Assembly (NCBI RefSeq): GCF_014199685.1
Contig: NZ_JACHNZ010000024.1
Span: 1-58,906 of the forward strand
Origin: Sphingosinicella soli
Lineage (GTDB): Bacteria; Pseudomonadota; Alphaproteobacteria; Sphingomonadales; Sphingomonadaceae
DNA length: 58,906 nt
Direction: 5' to 3'
Part shown: piece after piece, positions 16,914-26,714 of the stretch
Layout of the letters: the number at the start of each line of letters is the position of its first letter
Numbering within the stretch: the stretch's first letter is position 1
The notes under the pieces: model-generated
Database searches by the model: none
What the model was told of the DNA's origin: nothing
What the model saw: only the letters and a program-made list of their open reading frames with translations
Translations under genes and position numbers: made by a program

Positions 16914-18227
16914 ATGTCCGATCTCTTCCTCGAGGATTCCCCGCAGCCCGATAAGCGGAACGCTGGCGACGCGCCGCTCGCGGAGCGCCTGCGGCCGCGC
17001 GCGCTTGCCGACGTCGTCGGGCAGGAACACCTGACCGGCCCGGAAGGCGCGATCGGGCGGATGGTGGCTGCGGGCAAACTTTCGAGCCTCATCTTCTGGG
17101 GGCCGCCGGGGACCGGCAAGACGACGATCGCGCGGCTGCTCGCGGACGCCGTGGGGCTGCGCTTCGTGCAGATCTCGGCCGTGTTCTCGGGCGTCGCCGA
17201 CCTGAAGAAAGCCTTCGCGGAGGCGCGCGAGTACGCGAGGATCGGGCAGAAGACGCTGCTGTTCGTGGACGAGATCCACCGCTTCAACCGCGCGCAGCAG
17301 GACGGCTTCCTGCCTTTCGTGGAGGACGGCACGGTGACGCTGGTGGGCGCCACGACCGAAAACCCCAGCTTCGAGCTGAACGCGGCGCTGCTCTCGCGCT
17401 GTCAGGTGCTGCTCGTCCACCGGCTGGACGAAGCGGCGCTCGGGGCGCTTCTGGAGCGCTCCGAAACCGATTTCGGCCGCCCCCTGCCCCTTACGCCCGA
17501 AGCGCGCGAAGCGCTCGTCCATTCAACCGACGGCGACGGGCGTTTCCTGCTCAACCAGATCGAAACGCTGATGTCGGTGCAACTCGACGAACCGCTCGAT
17601 CCCGCCGGGCTTCGCGACCTGCTGCACCGCCGCGTCGCCGTCTACGACAAGGATCGCGAGGGGCACTACAATCTCATCTCCGCGCTTCACAAGGCGATGC
17701 GCGGGTCCGATCCGCAGGCGGCGCTCTATTACCTCGCGCGGATGCTGACGGCGGGCGAGGAACCGCTCTACGTGCTGCGCCGGCTCGTCCGCTTCGCCAG
17801 CGAAGACATCGGCCTTGCCGATCCGCAGGCGCTCGTCCAGTGCCTCGCCGCGAAGGATGCCTACGATTTCCTCGGCTCGCCCGAAGGCGAACTCGCGGTC
17901 GTGCAGGCGTGCCTGTACTGCGCGACCGCGCCCAAATCGAACGCGGCCTACAAGGCGCAGAAAGCAGCGTGGCGCAGCGCGCGCGAAACCGGATCGCTGA
18001 TGCCGCCCGCGAACATCCTGAACGCGCCGACGAAGCTGATGAAGGACATCGGCTACGGCAAGGATTACACCTACGATCACGATGCCGAAGGCGGCTTTTC
18101 AGGCGACAATTACTGGCCCGACGACATGCGGCCGGAAACCTATTACCGCCCCACCGATCGGGGCTTCGAGAAACGCGTCGGCGAACGGCTGGCCTGGTGG
18201 GAGGAACGCCGTGAACGTGCGAAATAG
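16914..18227 (+). CDS. rarA: Replication-associated recombination protein A (RarA/MgsA), AAA+ ATPase
   Basis: 437 residues, full length for the family. It starts with the family-typical PLAERLRPRALADVVGQEHL, then Walker A GPPGTGKTT (63-71), Walker B LLFVDEIHRFNRAQQD, sensor 1 VGATTENPSFE, and the C-terminal tetramerization domain with KAMRGSDPQAALYYLARML and the closing YGKDYTYDHDAEGGFSGDNYWPDD. RarA acts at stalled replication forks and interacts with SSB. The downstream serine hydrolase gene starts inside its 3' end. Confidence 0.95.
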   Translation: MSDLFLEDSPQPDKRNAGDAPLAERLRPRALADVVGQEHLTGPEGAIGRMVAAGKLSSLIFWGPPGTGKTTIARLLADAVGLRFVQISAVFSGVADLKKAFAEAREYARIGQKTLLFVDEIHRFNRAQQDGFLPFVEDGTVTLVGATTENPSFELNAALLSRCQVLLVHRLDEAALGALLERSETDFGRPLPLTPEAREALVHSTDGDGRFLLNQIETLMSVQLDEPLDPAGLRDLLHRRVAVYDKDREGHYNLISALHKAMRGSDPQAALYYLARMLTAGEEPLYVLRRLVRFASEDIGLADPQALVQCLAAKDAYDFLGSPEGELAVVQACLYCATAPKSNAAYKAQKAAWRSARETGSLMPPANILNAPTKLMKDIGYGKDYTYDHDAEGGFSGDNYWPDDMRPETYYRPTDRGFEKRVGERLAWWEERRERAK

Positions 18228-19566
18228 CCTAGTTGCGGCGCTGATGCTGCTGAGCGCGCCGGCCGCCGCAGCGGAGCCCGACCCCTACACGCGCGCGCTC
18301 GCCGCCGGATACAAGGCGCAGTTCATCTGCAGCGGCGTGTTCAACGCGCGGCGCGCGCCCGAGGCGATCGCGCAGTCCGAGCTTGCCGGTACGCAGGAGA
18401 ATGTGGCGCCGCTGCTCGCTACGCTTGAAGCGCGCATCGACGAGGCGGCGAAAACCGTTTCGGTGGCCTTCGACCCTGCGCTGCCGCCGCGCGTCGCGGT
18501 GTGGCGCCCGTGGCTCGGCTGCGCGGGCCTCCCGATCGGTGCAACAGCGGTGAGCCTGCCGACGCTCTCCCTGTCGCCGCCGCAATTCATCCGCGCGCCC
18601 GACTGGCCCTACGGCGATGTCGGCGCCGAGGCGAAACCCAAGGGCGACGCGAACGCCCTTGCCGCCGTGATCGACGACGCTTTTGCAAAAACGAACACCA
18701 CCGGCGTCGTTATCGTGCAGCGCGGCCGCATCGTCGCGGAGCGCTACGCCGATGGTTTCGGCCGGCACATCCCGCAGCGCACATGGTCGGTCGCCAAGTG
18801 CATCACCGGCACGCTGATCGGCGTCGCCGCGCACAAGGGCCTGATCGACCCGGCGAAACCCGCGCCCGTTCCCGAATGGCAGACGCCGGGCGACCCGCGC
18901 GGCGCGATCACCACGGACAATCTGCTGCGCATGGCATCAGGCCTGCACAGCGATTTCGCGGGCAACCGCACCGATGCGATCTATTTCGGCGGAACGCATG
19001 TCGGCGAGAACGTGCCGGGGCAGGCGCTGCAGGCGACGCCCGGCGCGCGCTTCCGCTACGCCAACAACGACACGCTGCTCGCCGCTTATGGTCTTCGCAC
19101 CGCGATCGGGGACGACGCGCAATACACCGCCTTCCCATTCACCGAACTGTTCTGGAAGATCGGCATGACGCACACGTTCGCGGAAACCGACTGGCGCGGC
19201 AATTTCATCCTCTCCTCGCAGGTCTGGTCGACGGCGCGCGACTTCGCGCGGCTCGGCATGCTGTATCTGAACGGCGGCGTGTGGAGCGGCGAGCGCCTGC
19301 TTCCCGAAGGCTGGGCGCGCTATGTCAGCACGCCTTCAGGCCCGCAGCCGGAGGGTGACGAGGCCGGCTACGGCGCGACCTTCTGGCTGCTGAACACGCG
19401 GGACGATATCCCCAAGGACACGTTCGGCGCCTTCGGCAACCGGGGCCAGTTCATCGTGATCGTGCCGAGCCGGAACATCGTGATCGTGCGGCGCGGCGAG
19501 GATCCCGCAGGCACGCGCTTCAACATCGCAGACTTTGTGGCATCCGTGCTGAAAACGCTGAAATGA
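18211..19566 (+). CDS. Exported serine hydrolase, class C beta-lactamase-related
   Basis: 451 residues. The start is the GTG at 18211, preceded by GGGAGG, giving a clear signal peptide (LVAALMLLSAPAAAA); a longer upstream frame only overlaps rarA. The catalytic Ser-x-x-Lys is SVAK (Ser193, Lys196), the Tyr-x-Asn motif is YAN in RFRYANNDTLL, and the third motif is probably GNRGQFIVI near the C-terminus. Relatives include esterases, D-aminopeptidases and carboxypeptidases, so beta-lactam resistance should not be assumed. The N-terminal about 140 residues before the hydrolase domain look like an extra domain. It overlaps rarA by 17 bp. Confidence 0.85.
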   Translation: MNVRNSLVAALMLLSAPAAAAEPDPYTRALAAGYKAQFICSGVFNARRAPEAIAQSELAGTQENVAPLLATLEARIDEAAKTVSVAFDPALPPRVAVWRPWLGCAGLPIGATAVSLPTLSLSPPQFIRAPDWPYGDVGAEAKPKGDANALAAVIDDAFAKTNTTGVVIVQRGRIVAERYADGFGRHIPQRTWSVAKCITGTLIGVAAHKGLIDPAKPAPVPEWQTPGDPRGAITTDNLLRMASGLHSDFAGNRTDAIYFGGTHVGENVPGQALQATPGARFRYANNDTLLAAYGLRTAIGDDAQYTAFPFTELFWKIGMTHTFAETDWRGNFILSSQVWSTARDFARLGMLYLNGGVWSGERLLPEGWARYVSTPSGPQPEGDEAGYGATFWLLNTRDDIPKDTFGAFGNRGQFIVIVPSRNIVIVRRGEDPAGTRFNIADFVASVLKTLK

Positions 19567-19596
19567 CATCGACCGGGAGGGTTTGCGTCCTTCAGG

Positions 19597-19938
19597 TCAG
19601 GCGGCGGATTTGGAACGATCCACAACCGGCGCAAGCGATCCGTTCTTGCGAAATGACTCTATCGCCCGTTTCGCACGCGCCTTGCTGGAATATCCCTCGG
19701 TCGTGAAAATCTTTTCCGAGTTATATTTGAAAGCAACCCGGAACTCGCCCTGTTTGTCCTCGGTGATTTCGAACGAATAGCCCTTGGCGACTCGGCTTCC
19801 TTCCAGAGGCCATGCGTCATCATCCTGCGTCATCGCCCGGTCGATATCCTCGTCCGTCAGCGAGACGAGACGCGACCAGTCCGTGCGGCCCTCTTCAGAG
19901 GCCACGCCCAAACCGATCCTGGTAAGCTTTCCGTTCAT
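19597..19938 (-). CDS. Putative antitoxin: BrnA-like N-terminus joined to a YegP/DUF1508 domain
   Basis: 113 residues, starting at ATG 19938 (GGGCGAGGCGAA just upstream) and overlapping the end of the toxin gene by 44 bp. Residues about 20-46 (DWSRLVSLTDEDIDRAMTQDDDAWPL) match the short conserved N-terminal motif of BrnA-type antitoxins. Instead of the usual ribbon-helix-helix, residues about 53-108 resemble a YegP/DUF1508 domain: YSFEITEDKQGEFRVAFKYN, then EGYSSKARAKRAIESFRKN and PVVD. The position (toxin first, partner second, overlapping) is the standard BrnT/BrnA order. Function as an antitoxin is inference. Confidence 0.65.
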   Translation of the reverse strand: MNGKLTRIGLGVASEEGRTDWSRLVSLTDEDIDRAMTQDDDAWPLEGSRVAKGYSFEITEDKQGEFRVAFKYNSEKIFTTEGYSSKARAKRAIESFRKNGSLAPVVDRSKSAA

Positions 19939-20182
19939 TTCGCCTCGCCCTTCGGGCACTGATGAGTCTGATTCGAGCCGCTCTCTTTGTATATACGACA
20001 ACGACGATAATTTCATCCCGACCGACAATACCAAGCGCCGCGTACCTGATTTCCGTACCTGAATTTCGACTGTCGCATGGATCAATGACCGGCTTATTCC
20101 AGATCATGCGGGCATCAATGAAATCAAGCCCGTGTTTTGCCAGATTGGTCTGACGCTTGATTTCATCCCATTCAAATTCCAT
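19895..20182 (-). CDS. brnT: BrnT-family toxin (RNase-like)
   Basis: 95 residues from the ATG at 20182. It has the BrnT signature in order: MEFEWDEIKRQTNLAKHGLDF at the N-terminus, RYAALG in the middle, the hydrophobic strand IIVVVVYTKR, and RIRLISARRARRNERKAY at the end. BrnT proteins have a RelE-like fold and cut RNA, stopping translation. The start codon is only 13 bp from the start of the divergent DUF429 gene, so promoters must lie inside coding sequence. The locus is more AT-rich than its surroundings, suggesting acquisition. Confidence 0.85.
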   Translation of the reverse strand: MEFEWDEIKRQTNLAKHGLDFIDARMIWNKPVIDPCDSRNSGTEIRYAALGIVGRDEIIVVVVYTKRAARIRLISARRARRNERKAYQDRFGRGL

Positions 20183-20195
20183 GGGGTCGCCTAGC

Positions 20196-21050
20196 ATGAA
20201 AAATCAGCGTTTCCAATACTTTGCAGCGATCGACTGGTCCGGCGCAAAGGGTAGCCGCCACAAGGGCATCGCGGTTGCGATCGCCGAAGCGGGGGACGCG
20301 GCGCCGCGTCTGGTGAAGCCGGGGCATGTCTGGTCGCGCACGGAGGCACTGGACTGGATCGCCGCGCTGGCCGACGGGCCGCCGACGCTGGTGGGCATGG
20401 ATTTCAGCTTCGCGCCGCCCTTCGTCGGGCGCGGCGCCTATCTGCCCGGTGAGGCGGCGCCCGATGATGCGCGGGCATTCTGGGCGTTCGTGGACGCCGC
20501 GTGCGAGGATGAAGACCTGGGTGCGGCGTCCTTTCTGGAGCGCAGCTATCGGCGGCATTTCTATTTCGGCAAGGCGGACGGCACGAAGGCGGACTTCATG
20601 CATCTGCGGGCCTGCGAGGCCGCATTCAATGCAACCGGCGGCGGCAAGCCCTCCACGGTTTTCGACGCGATCGGCGCAGCGCAGGTGGCGAAGGCGAGCT
20701 TCGCGGGGATGCGTCTGCTGCATCATCTGGCCGGGCGGGTGCCGATTTGGCCGTTCGATCCGCCGCCCGCCAAAGGCTCGCTCCTCGTCGAAATCTATTG
20801 CCGCGCTTTCATCCGCATGTCCGGCGGGAGGGGCCTGAAGCTGCGCAGCCTTGCCGATCTCAACACGGCGCTCGCGGGGCTCGGATCGCGTCCGTTCGCT
20901 GCGGATCGCTCTCTGGCGGACCACGAGACTGATGTGCTCGTCACCGCTGCGGGTCTTCGGCACATCGCGGAAGACGCCGGTTACTGGCACCCCGCCGGGC
21001 TCGACGCGCGCCTCGCACGCACCGAAGGCTGGACCTTCGGCGTGCGCTGA
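20196..21050 (+). CDS. DUF429 family protein (predicted RNase H-like fold)
   Basis: 284 residues. It begins YFAAIDWSGAKGSRHKG, the acidic first strand of RNase H-like proteins, then VGMDFSFAPP with a second acidic residue, and DHETDVLVTAAGLRH near the C-terminus with further candidate metal ligands. The function of DUF429 is not established; a nuclease role is predicted from the fold only. The ATG at 20196 is chosen over upstream in-frame codons because the family N-terminus follows it at once. It is followed 3 bp later by crcB, the first of a run of overlapping genes. Confidence 0.75.
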   Translation: MKNQRFQYFAAIDWSGAKGSRHKGIAVAIAEAGDAAPRLVKPGHVWSRTEALDWIAALADGPPTLVGMDFSFAPPFVGRGAYLPGEAAPDDARAFWAFVDAACEDEDLGAASFLERSYRRHFYFGKADGTKADFMHLRACEAAFNATGGGKPSTVFDAIGAAQVAKASFAGMRLLHHLAGRVPIWPFDPPPAKGSLLVEIYCRAFIRMSGGRGLKLRSLADLNTALAGLGSRPFAADRSLADHETDVLVTAAGLRHIAEDAGYWHPAGLDARLARTEGWTFGVR

Positions 21051-21053
21051 GCC

Positions 21054-21314
21054 ATGACACCGCGCATGATCGGGCATTTTCTTCTGGTGGGCACGGGCGG
21101 CGCGTTCGGCGCGTTCACGGCGCGCGGCGGCAGCGAGCCGCTGCGCCTGCTGCTCGGCGTCGGCATCCTCGGCGGCTTCACGACCTTTTCCGCCTTTTCG
21201 CTCGACCTCGTGACGCTGGCGGATCGCGGCGCCCTGCTCACGGCTGTCGGTTACGCTTTCCTCTCGGTGCTGGCCTCGGTCGCCGCGCTTTATCTCGGCA
21301 AGGCACTCGTATGA
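21054..21314 (+). CDS. crcB: Fluoride channel CrcB/Fluc, internally shortened
   Basis: 86 residues instead of the usual about 120-130. The C-terminal half is typical: LRLLLGVGILGGFTTFSAFSLD (which includes the sodium-site and Phe-box region) and a last helix. The N-terminal helix starts normally (HFLLVGTGGAFGAF) and then joins directly to the region before helix 3. The second helix, with the conserved GT-x-x-x-N motif that lines the pore, is missing, about 38 residues. The frame stays open and the gene overlaps rluC by 4 bp (ATGA), so it is still translated. Fluoride export is doubtful. Confidence 0.8.
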   Translation: MTPRMIGHFLLVGTGGAFGAFTARGGSEPLRLLLGVGILGGFTTFSAFSLDLVTLADRGALLTAVGYAFLSVLASVAALYLGKALV

Positions 21315-22438
21315 GCGCGAATGAAAGCGACGGCGTCCGCCAGTTCACCGTCGGCGAAGACGACGACGGCATCCGGCTCGACCGCTGGTTCAAGCGGCAC
21401 CTGCCCGACACGAGCTTCACCACCGTCGCCAAATGGGCGCGCACCGGCCAGCTTCGCGTCGGCGGCAAGCGCGCGCAGCCCGGCGACCGGATCGAAAGCG
21501 GCCAGATCATCCGGGTGCCCCCGGCCGATGCTTCGGCGCCGACCATCATGTCGGTGAAGAAGGCGGAGCGCCCGACCCTTTCCGACGACCAGATCGAGTT
21601 CGCGCAAAGCCTGGTGATCTACCGCGACGACTACGCCATCGTGCTCAACAAGCCCGCGGGCCTCGCGACGCAGGGCGGCACCAAGCTGACCGCGCACGTC
21701 GACGGCCTTCTCGATGCGCTGATGTTCGAGCGCGCCGACCGGCCCAAGCTCGTCCACCGGCTCGACAAGGACACGAGCGGCGTGCTGCTGATCGCGCGCT
21801 CGTCGCGGGCGGCGGCGCATTTTTCAAGGGCGTTCGCGGGCCGGACGGCAAAGAAACTCTATTGGGCGATCGTGATGCGCGTGCCCGAGATTCGCGACGG
21901 CGTGATCGAACTGCCCATTTCCAAGCAGCCGGGCACGGGCGGCGAGAAGATGTATGTCGACGAGGCCTCCGGCCAGCGCGCCGTGACCCGCTACCGCCGT
22001 ATCGAACGCGCCGCCAGCCGCACGGCGTGGCTGGAAATGCAGCCGCTGACCGGACGCACGCACCAGCTTCGCGTCCACGCTGCGGCGATCGGCCATCCGA
22101 TCGTCGGCGATGTCAAATACGGCGGCAAGGATGCGGTTCTGGCGGGCAGCATCTCGCGCAAGCTGCACCTGCACGCGCGGCGGCTCGTGATCGAGCTTCC
22201 CGACGGCAAGACGCTCGACATCAAGGCCGAGCCCGCGCCGCACTTCGCCGAAACGCTCGCCACCATCGGCTTCGACGCCTCGATCGGCGACCTGCCGCTG
22301 GAAGAGGAACTCGTCGATCCCGGCGCCGAGGACCGCCGCGCCAAGCACAAGGCGCGTGACGCCCGCCGCGAACGCCGCGATTCGCATCGCAGCCGCCGGG
22401 GCAGCGGACGAGTAGCGCCCACGCGGAGCAAAAAATGA
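21311..22438 (+). CDS. rluC: RluA-family pseudouridine synthase (RluC-like)
   Basis: 375 residues. An N-terminal S4 RNA-binding domain (about 12-75, RLDRWFKRHLPDTSFTTVAKW, GQLRVGGKRAQPGDRIE) is followed by the catalytic domain with VLNKPAGLATQGG and the catalytic Asp in HRLDKDTSGVLLIARS. The later motif GRTHQLRVHAAAIGHPIVGD is also present. The C-terminus is a basic tail rich in Arg and Lys. RluC modifies uridines 955, 2504 and 2580 (E. coli numbering) of 23S rRNA. It overlaps crcB and the HAD gene by 4 bp each. Confidence 0.9.
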   Translation: MSANESDGVRQFTVGEDDDGIRLDRWFKRHLPDTSFTTVAKWARTGQLRVGGKRAQPGDRIESGQIIRVPPADASAPTIMSVKKAERPTLSDDQIEFAQSLVIYRDDYAIVLNKPAGLATQGGTKLTAHVDGLLDALMFERADRPKLVHRLDKDTSGVLLIARSSRAAAHFSRAFAGRTAKKLYWAIVMRVPEIRDGVIELPISKQPGTGGEKMYVDEASGQRAVTRYRRIERAASRTAWLEMQPLTGRTHQLRVHAAAIGHPIVGDVKYGGKDAVLAGSISRKLHLHARRLVIELPDGKTLDIKAEPAPHFAETLATIGFDASIGDLPLEEELVDPGAEDRRAKHKARDARRERRDSHRSRRGSGRVAPTRSKK

Positions 22439-23100
22439 CGATCCGCCTTGCGATCTTCGATTGCGACGGCACGCTCGTCGACAGCCAGGCGAACATCATC
22501 GATTGCATGGCGGATACGTTCGCCAAACATCGCCTCGACGAGCCGGACCGGCATGCCGTGCGCCGCGTCGTGGGCCTGTCGCTCGCGGAGGCCATGGCGG
22601 TCTTGTTGCCCGAGGCGGACGCGGCGTTTCACACCGCGCTGGCGCAGGACTACAAGCTCGCCTTCCAGGGCCGCCGCGCCAACGGCGGGCTTGTCGCCGA
22701 ACCGCTTTATCCCGGCGTTCGCGAGGGGCTGATCCACCTTGAACGCAGGGGCTGGCTGCTCGGCGTCGCCACGGGCAAATCCGATCGGGGCCTTGCGCTG
22801 ACGCTGATGCACCACGAAATTCACGGGCGCTTCGTGACGCTGCAGACGGCGGACCGGCATCCGTCGAAGCCGCACCCGTCGATGATCCAGACCGCGATGG
22901 CCGAAACCGGCGCCCGCAGCGAAGACACCGCCATGATCGGCGACACCGTGTTCGACATGGAAATGGCCGTCGCCGCGCGCACCCGCGCCATCGGGGTCGA
23001 TTGGGGCTATCACGAACCGCACGAACTCACCGCCGCGGGCGCGCACCATGTCGTGGGGGACTTCGGCGCGCTGATCGCCGAACTGGAACAGCGGGCATGA
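22435..23100 (+). CDS. HAD-superfamily hydrolase, phosphoglycolate-phosphatase-like
   Basis: 221 residues. The nucleophile motif is FDCDGTLVDS (Asp9, Asp11), motif II is the Thr in LGVATGKS, motif III includes the Lys in HPSKPHPS, and motif IV is MIGDTVFDMEMA. The helical cap after motif I places it in subfamily IA, like phosphoglycolate phosphatase (Gph). The exact substrate is uncertain. The start overlaps the rluC stop (ATGA) and its own stop overlaps the next start, so all are translated from one message. Confidence 0.85.
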   Translation: MTIRLAIFDCDGTLVDSQANIIDCMADTFAKHRLDEPDRHAVRRVVGLSLAEAMAVLLPEADAAFHTALAQDYKLAFQGRRANGGLVAEPLYPGVREGLIHLERRGWLLGVATGKSDRGLALTLMHHEIHGRFVTLQTADRHPSKPHPSMIQTAMAETGARSEDTAMIGDTVFDMEMAVAARTRAIGVDWGYHEPHELTAAGAHHVVGDFGALIAELEQRA

Positions 23101-23312
23101 ACGATCCGGCGAAGCGCCGCTGGCTGCTGCTGAACGCGATGCGCGTGGGCGGCATCATCCTCATGGTCGTCGGCCTGCTGATCTGGCGCAAGGGGATCGG
23201 GGGCTATCAGGACGAACTCGTCGGCAAGATCCTGTTCGTTTTCGGCCTGTTTGAAGCGATGATCCTGCCCGCTTTGCTGCGCCGCGCATGGCGAAGCAAG
23301 GACAGCGTGTGA
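23097..23312 (+). CDS. Small two-helix membrane protein, unknown function
   Basis: 71 residues, ATG overlapping the HAD gene stop (ATGA). Two hydrophobic segments are visible: about 14-25 (VGGIILMVVGLLIW) and about 42-62 (ILFVFGLFEAMILPALL), with a basic C-terminus. Small proteins of this type occur at the same position between HAD and ATP12 genes in related bacteria, as far as I recall. No function is known. Confidence 0.65.
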   Translation: MNDPAKRRWLLLNAMRVGGIILMVVGLLIWRKGIGGYQDELVGKILFVFGLFEAMILPALLRRAWRSKDSV

Positions 23313-24001
23313 AGCGTTTCTACGCAGCGGCCGCCGCCGTTCCCGAAGGCGGTGGATGGCGGATCGCGCTCGACGGTCGCCCGGTCAACACCCCGAAGCG
23401 CGCGCCGCTGATGCTACCGACCGAGGCGCTTGCCGCCGCTGTTGCGGCCGAGTGGGACGCACAGGGCGCCAGGATCGCGCCCGCGAGCATGCCGATGACC
23501 GGGCTTGCCAACGCGGCGATCGACCATGTGCTGCCGGGTCCGCAGGCGTTTGCGGCGCGCCTTGCGGCTTACGGCGAAGCCGATCTCGTCTGCTACCGGG
23601 CCGAAGCGCCCGCCGATCTCGCCGCGCGGCAGGCGGCGGCCTGGGATCCCCTCGTCGCGTTCGCGCGCACGCGGTATGACGCGGCGCTACGCATCACGGC
23701 GGGCATCACGCATGTCGTGCAGGACGCCGCCGCCATCGAGCGCCTTGCCGCCGCGCTCGGCGCGATGGACGCCTACAGGCTGGCGGCGATGCATCCTCTC
23801 GTCACGATAAGCGGATCGCTGGTCATCGCGCTGGCGCTCGCCGAGGGCGAGATCGATGCGGACGCCGCGTTCTCCGCCGGGCACTTCGACGAATTCTATC
23901 AGGCCGAAAAATGGGGTGACGACAGCGAAGCGCGCGCGGCGCGCGCGGGGCGGCGCGAGTCTTTCGGCGCGGCGGCACGCTTTCTCTCGCTGTTGTCATG
24001 A
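23309..24001 (+). CDS. ATP12-family F1-ATPase assembly chaperone
   Basis: 230 residues from the GTG at 23309, which overlaps the previous stop (GTGA) and has AAGGA upstream; an ATG at 23288 in the same frame is possible. Family features are VKRFYAAAAAVPEGGGWRIALDGRPVNTPKR at the start, AAEWDAQG, MPMTGLANAAID, DLVCYRAEAPADLAARQAAAWDPLV, and the C-terminal HFDEFYQAEKWGDDSEA. ATP12 binds F1 alpha subunits during ATP synthase assembly in mitochondria; alphaproteobacterial members are believed to do the same. Confidence 0.9.
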   Translation: MKRFYAAAAAVPEGGGWRIALDGRPVNTPKRAPLMLPTEALAAAVAAEWDAQGARIAPASMPMTGLANAAIDHVLPGPQAFAARLAAYGEADLVCYRAEAPADLAARQAAAWDPLVAFARTRYDAALRITAGITHVVQDAAAIERLAAALGAMDAYRLAAMHPLVTISGSLVIALALAEGEIDADAAFSAGHFDEFYQAEKWGDDSEARAARAGRRESFGAAARFLSLLS

Positions 24002-24058
24002 GCGCCGGGACGCTCTAAGCGCACGGGCGACACGAGGGTTTCAAGGGAACAGTCGCCC

Positions 24059-25591
<1,533 letters not shown>

Positions 25592-25616
25592 GCGAAAGCA
25601 TGGCACCGGCGTATGG

Positions 25617-25637
25617 ATGCTGAAACGAGTTCAGCAT
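25617..25637. repeat. Dispersed palindromic repeat (ATGCTGAA/TTCAGCAT hairpin)
   Basis: ATGCTGAA and TTCAGCAT form an 8-bp perfect stem around ACGAG. This is the core of a palindromic sequence spread through many sphingomonad and other genomes, whose antisense translation gives the familiar HAELVSAS string. It lies between pccB and bioB, and the ATG at 25636 falls within it. I see no second copy in this window. Confidence 0.7.
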
Positions 25638-25662
25638 GACAGAGTTGAGAGGAACGCTCCGC

Positions 25663-26673
25663 ATGAACATCCACGCTTCGATCGGCACCGGCGGTCTTCG
25701 CACCGACTGGACGCGCGACGAGATTGCCGCGCTGTTCGATCTGCCGTTCGCCGACCTGATGCTCGAGGCGCAGACCGTGCACCGCGCGAACTTCGCGGCG
25801 AACGAAGTGCAGCTTTCGACGCTGCTTTCGATCAAAACCGGCGGCTGCCCCGAGGATTGCGGCTATTGCAGCCAGTCCGCGAGCGCCGAAACCGGCCTGA
25901 AGGCCGAAAAGCTGATGGACGTGGAGAGCGTGCTCGCCGAGGCGCGCGCTGCCAGGGATGCCGGTTCGGGCCGATTCTGCATGGGCGCGGCGTGGCGGTC
26001 CCCCAAGGACCGCGACATGCCCGCGATCGTCGAGATGGTGAAGGGCGTCCGCGACATGGGGATGGAAACCTGCATGACGCTCGGCATGCTCAGCGCCGAT
26101 CAGTCGCGCCAGCTCGCCGAGGCGGGACTCGACTATTACAACCACAATATCGACACGAGCCCCGAAAATTACGCCAACGTCATCACGACGCGCACCTTCG
26201 CTGACCGCATCGATACGCTGGAAAACGTGCGCGCGGCAGGCATCAACGTCTGCTGCGGCGGCATCGTGGGCATGGGCGAGACGCGCAGCGACCGCGTCGG
26301 CTTCCTGCACGCGCTCGCAACGCTGCCGCACCACCCCGAAAGCGTGCCGATCAACGCGCTCGTGCCCGTGAAGGGCACCGTGCTCGGCGACATGCTGGCC
26401 GATACGCCGCTCGCGAAGATCGACGAGATCGAGTTCGTGCGCACGGTCGCCGTCGCGCGCATCGTGATGCCGCATAGCATGGTGCGCCTGTCGGCGGGCC
26501 GCGAGAGCATGTCGGACAGCGCGCAGGCGCTCTGTTTCATGGCCGGCGCGAACAGCATCTTCACCGGCGACCGCCTGCTGACGACACCGAACGCAGGCGA
26601 CAGCAAGGACGCCGCGCTCTTCGCCCGTCTCGGGGTCAAGGCGGCTCGACCTGAGCTGCTTGCGGACGCCTGA
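25663..26673 (+). CDS. bioB: Biotin synthase
   Basis: 336 residues from ATG 25663, which has GAGAGGA 10 nt upstream; an in-frame ATG at 25636 lies inside the palindromic repeat and is unlikely. Radical-SAM enzyme: the CxxxCxxC cluster motif is CPEDCGYC, followed by [31 protein letters not shown], and the [2Fe-2S] ligands in [14 protein letters not shown] with the Arg of [15 protein letters not shown]. It inserts sulfur into dethiobiotin. No other bio genes are nearby. Its position between the two carboxylase subunit genes links biotin supply to the biotin-dependent enzyme. Confidence 0.95.
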   Translation: MNIHASIGTGGLRTDWTRDEIAALFDLPFADLMLEAQTVHRANFAANEVQLSTLLSIKTGGCPEDCGYCSQSASAETGLKAEKLMDVESVLAEARAARDAGSGRFCMGAAWRSPKDRDMPAIVEMVKGVRDMGMETCMTLGMLSADQSRQLAEAGLDYYNHNIDTSPENYANVITTRTFADRIDTLENVRAAGINVCCGGIVGMGETRSDRVGFLHALATLPHHPESVPINALVPVKGTVLGDMLADTPLAKIDEIEFVRTVAVARIVMPHSMVRLSAGRESMSDSAQALCFMAGANSIFTGDRLLTTPNAGDSKDAALFARLGVKAARPELLADA

Positions 26674-26714
26674 AAATTAGCGCAATCGCAACGCGTCTCC
26701 ACTAGTAGGCGCGC

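Noticed and set aside
18211-19566. Calling the serine hydrolase an AmpC beta-lactamase
   Set aside because: It has SVAK and YAN but not the usual KTG triad or AmpC length, and carries an extra N-terminal domain, so a specific resistance role is not supported.
21000-21060. Fluoride riboswitch upstream of crcB
   Set aside because: Only 3 bp separate crcB from the DUF429 gene, so there is no leader to hold one.
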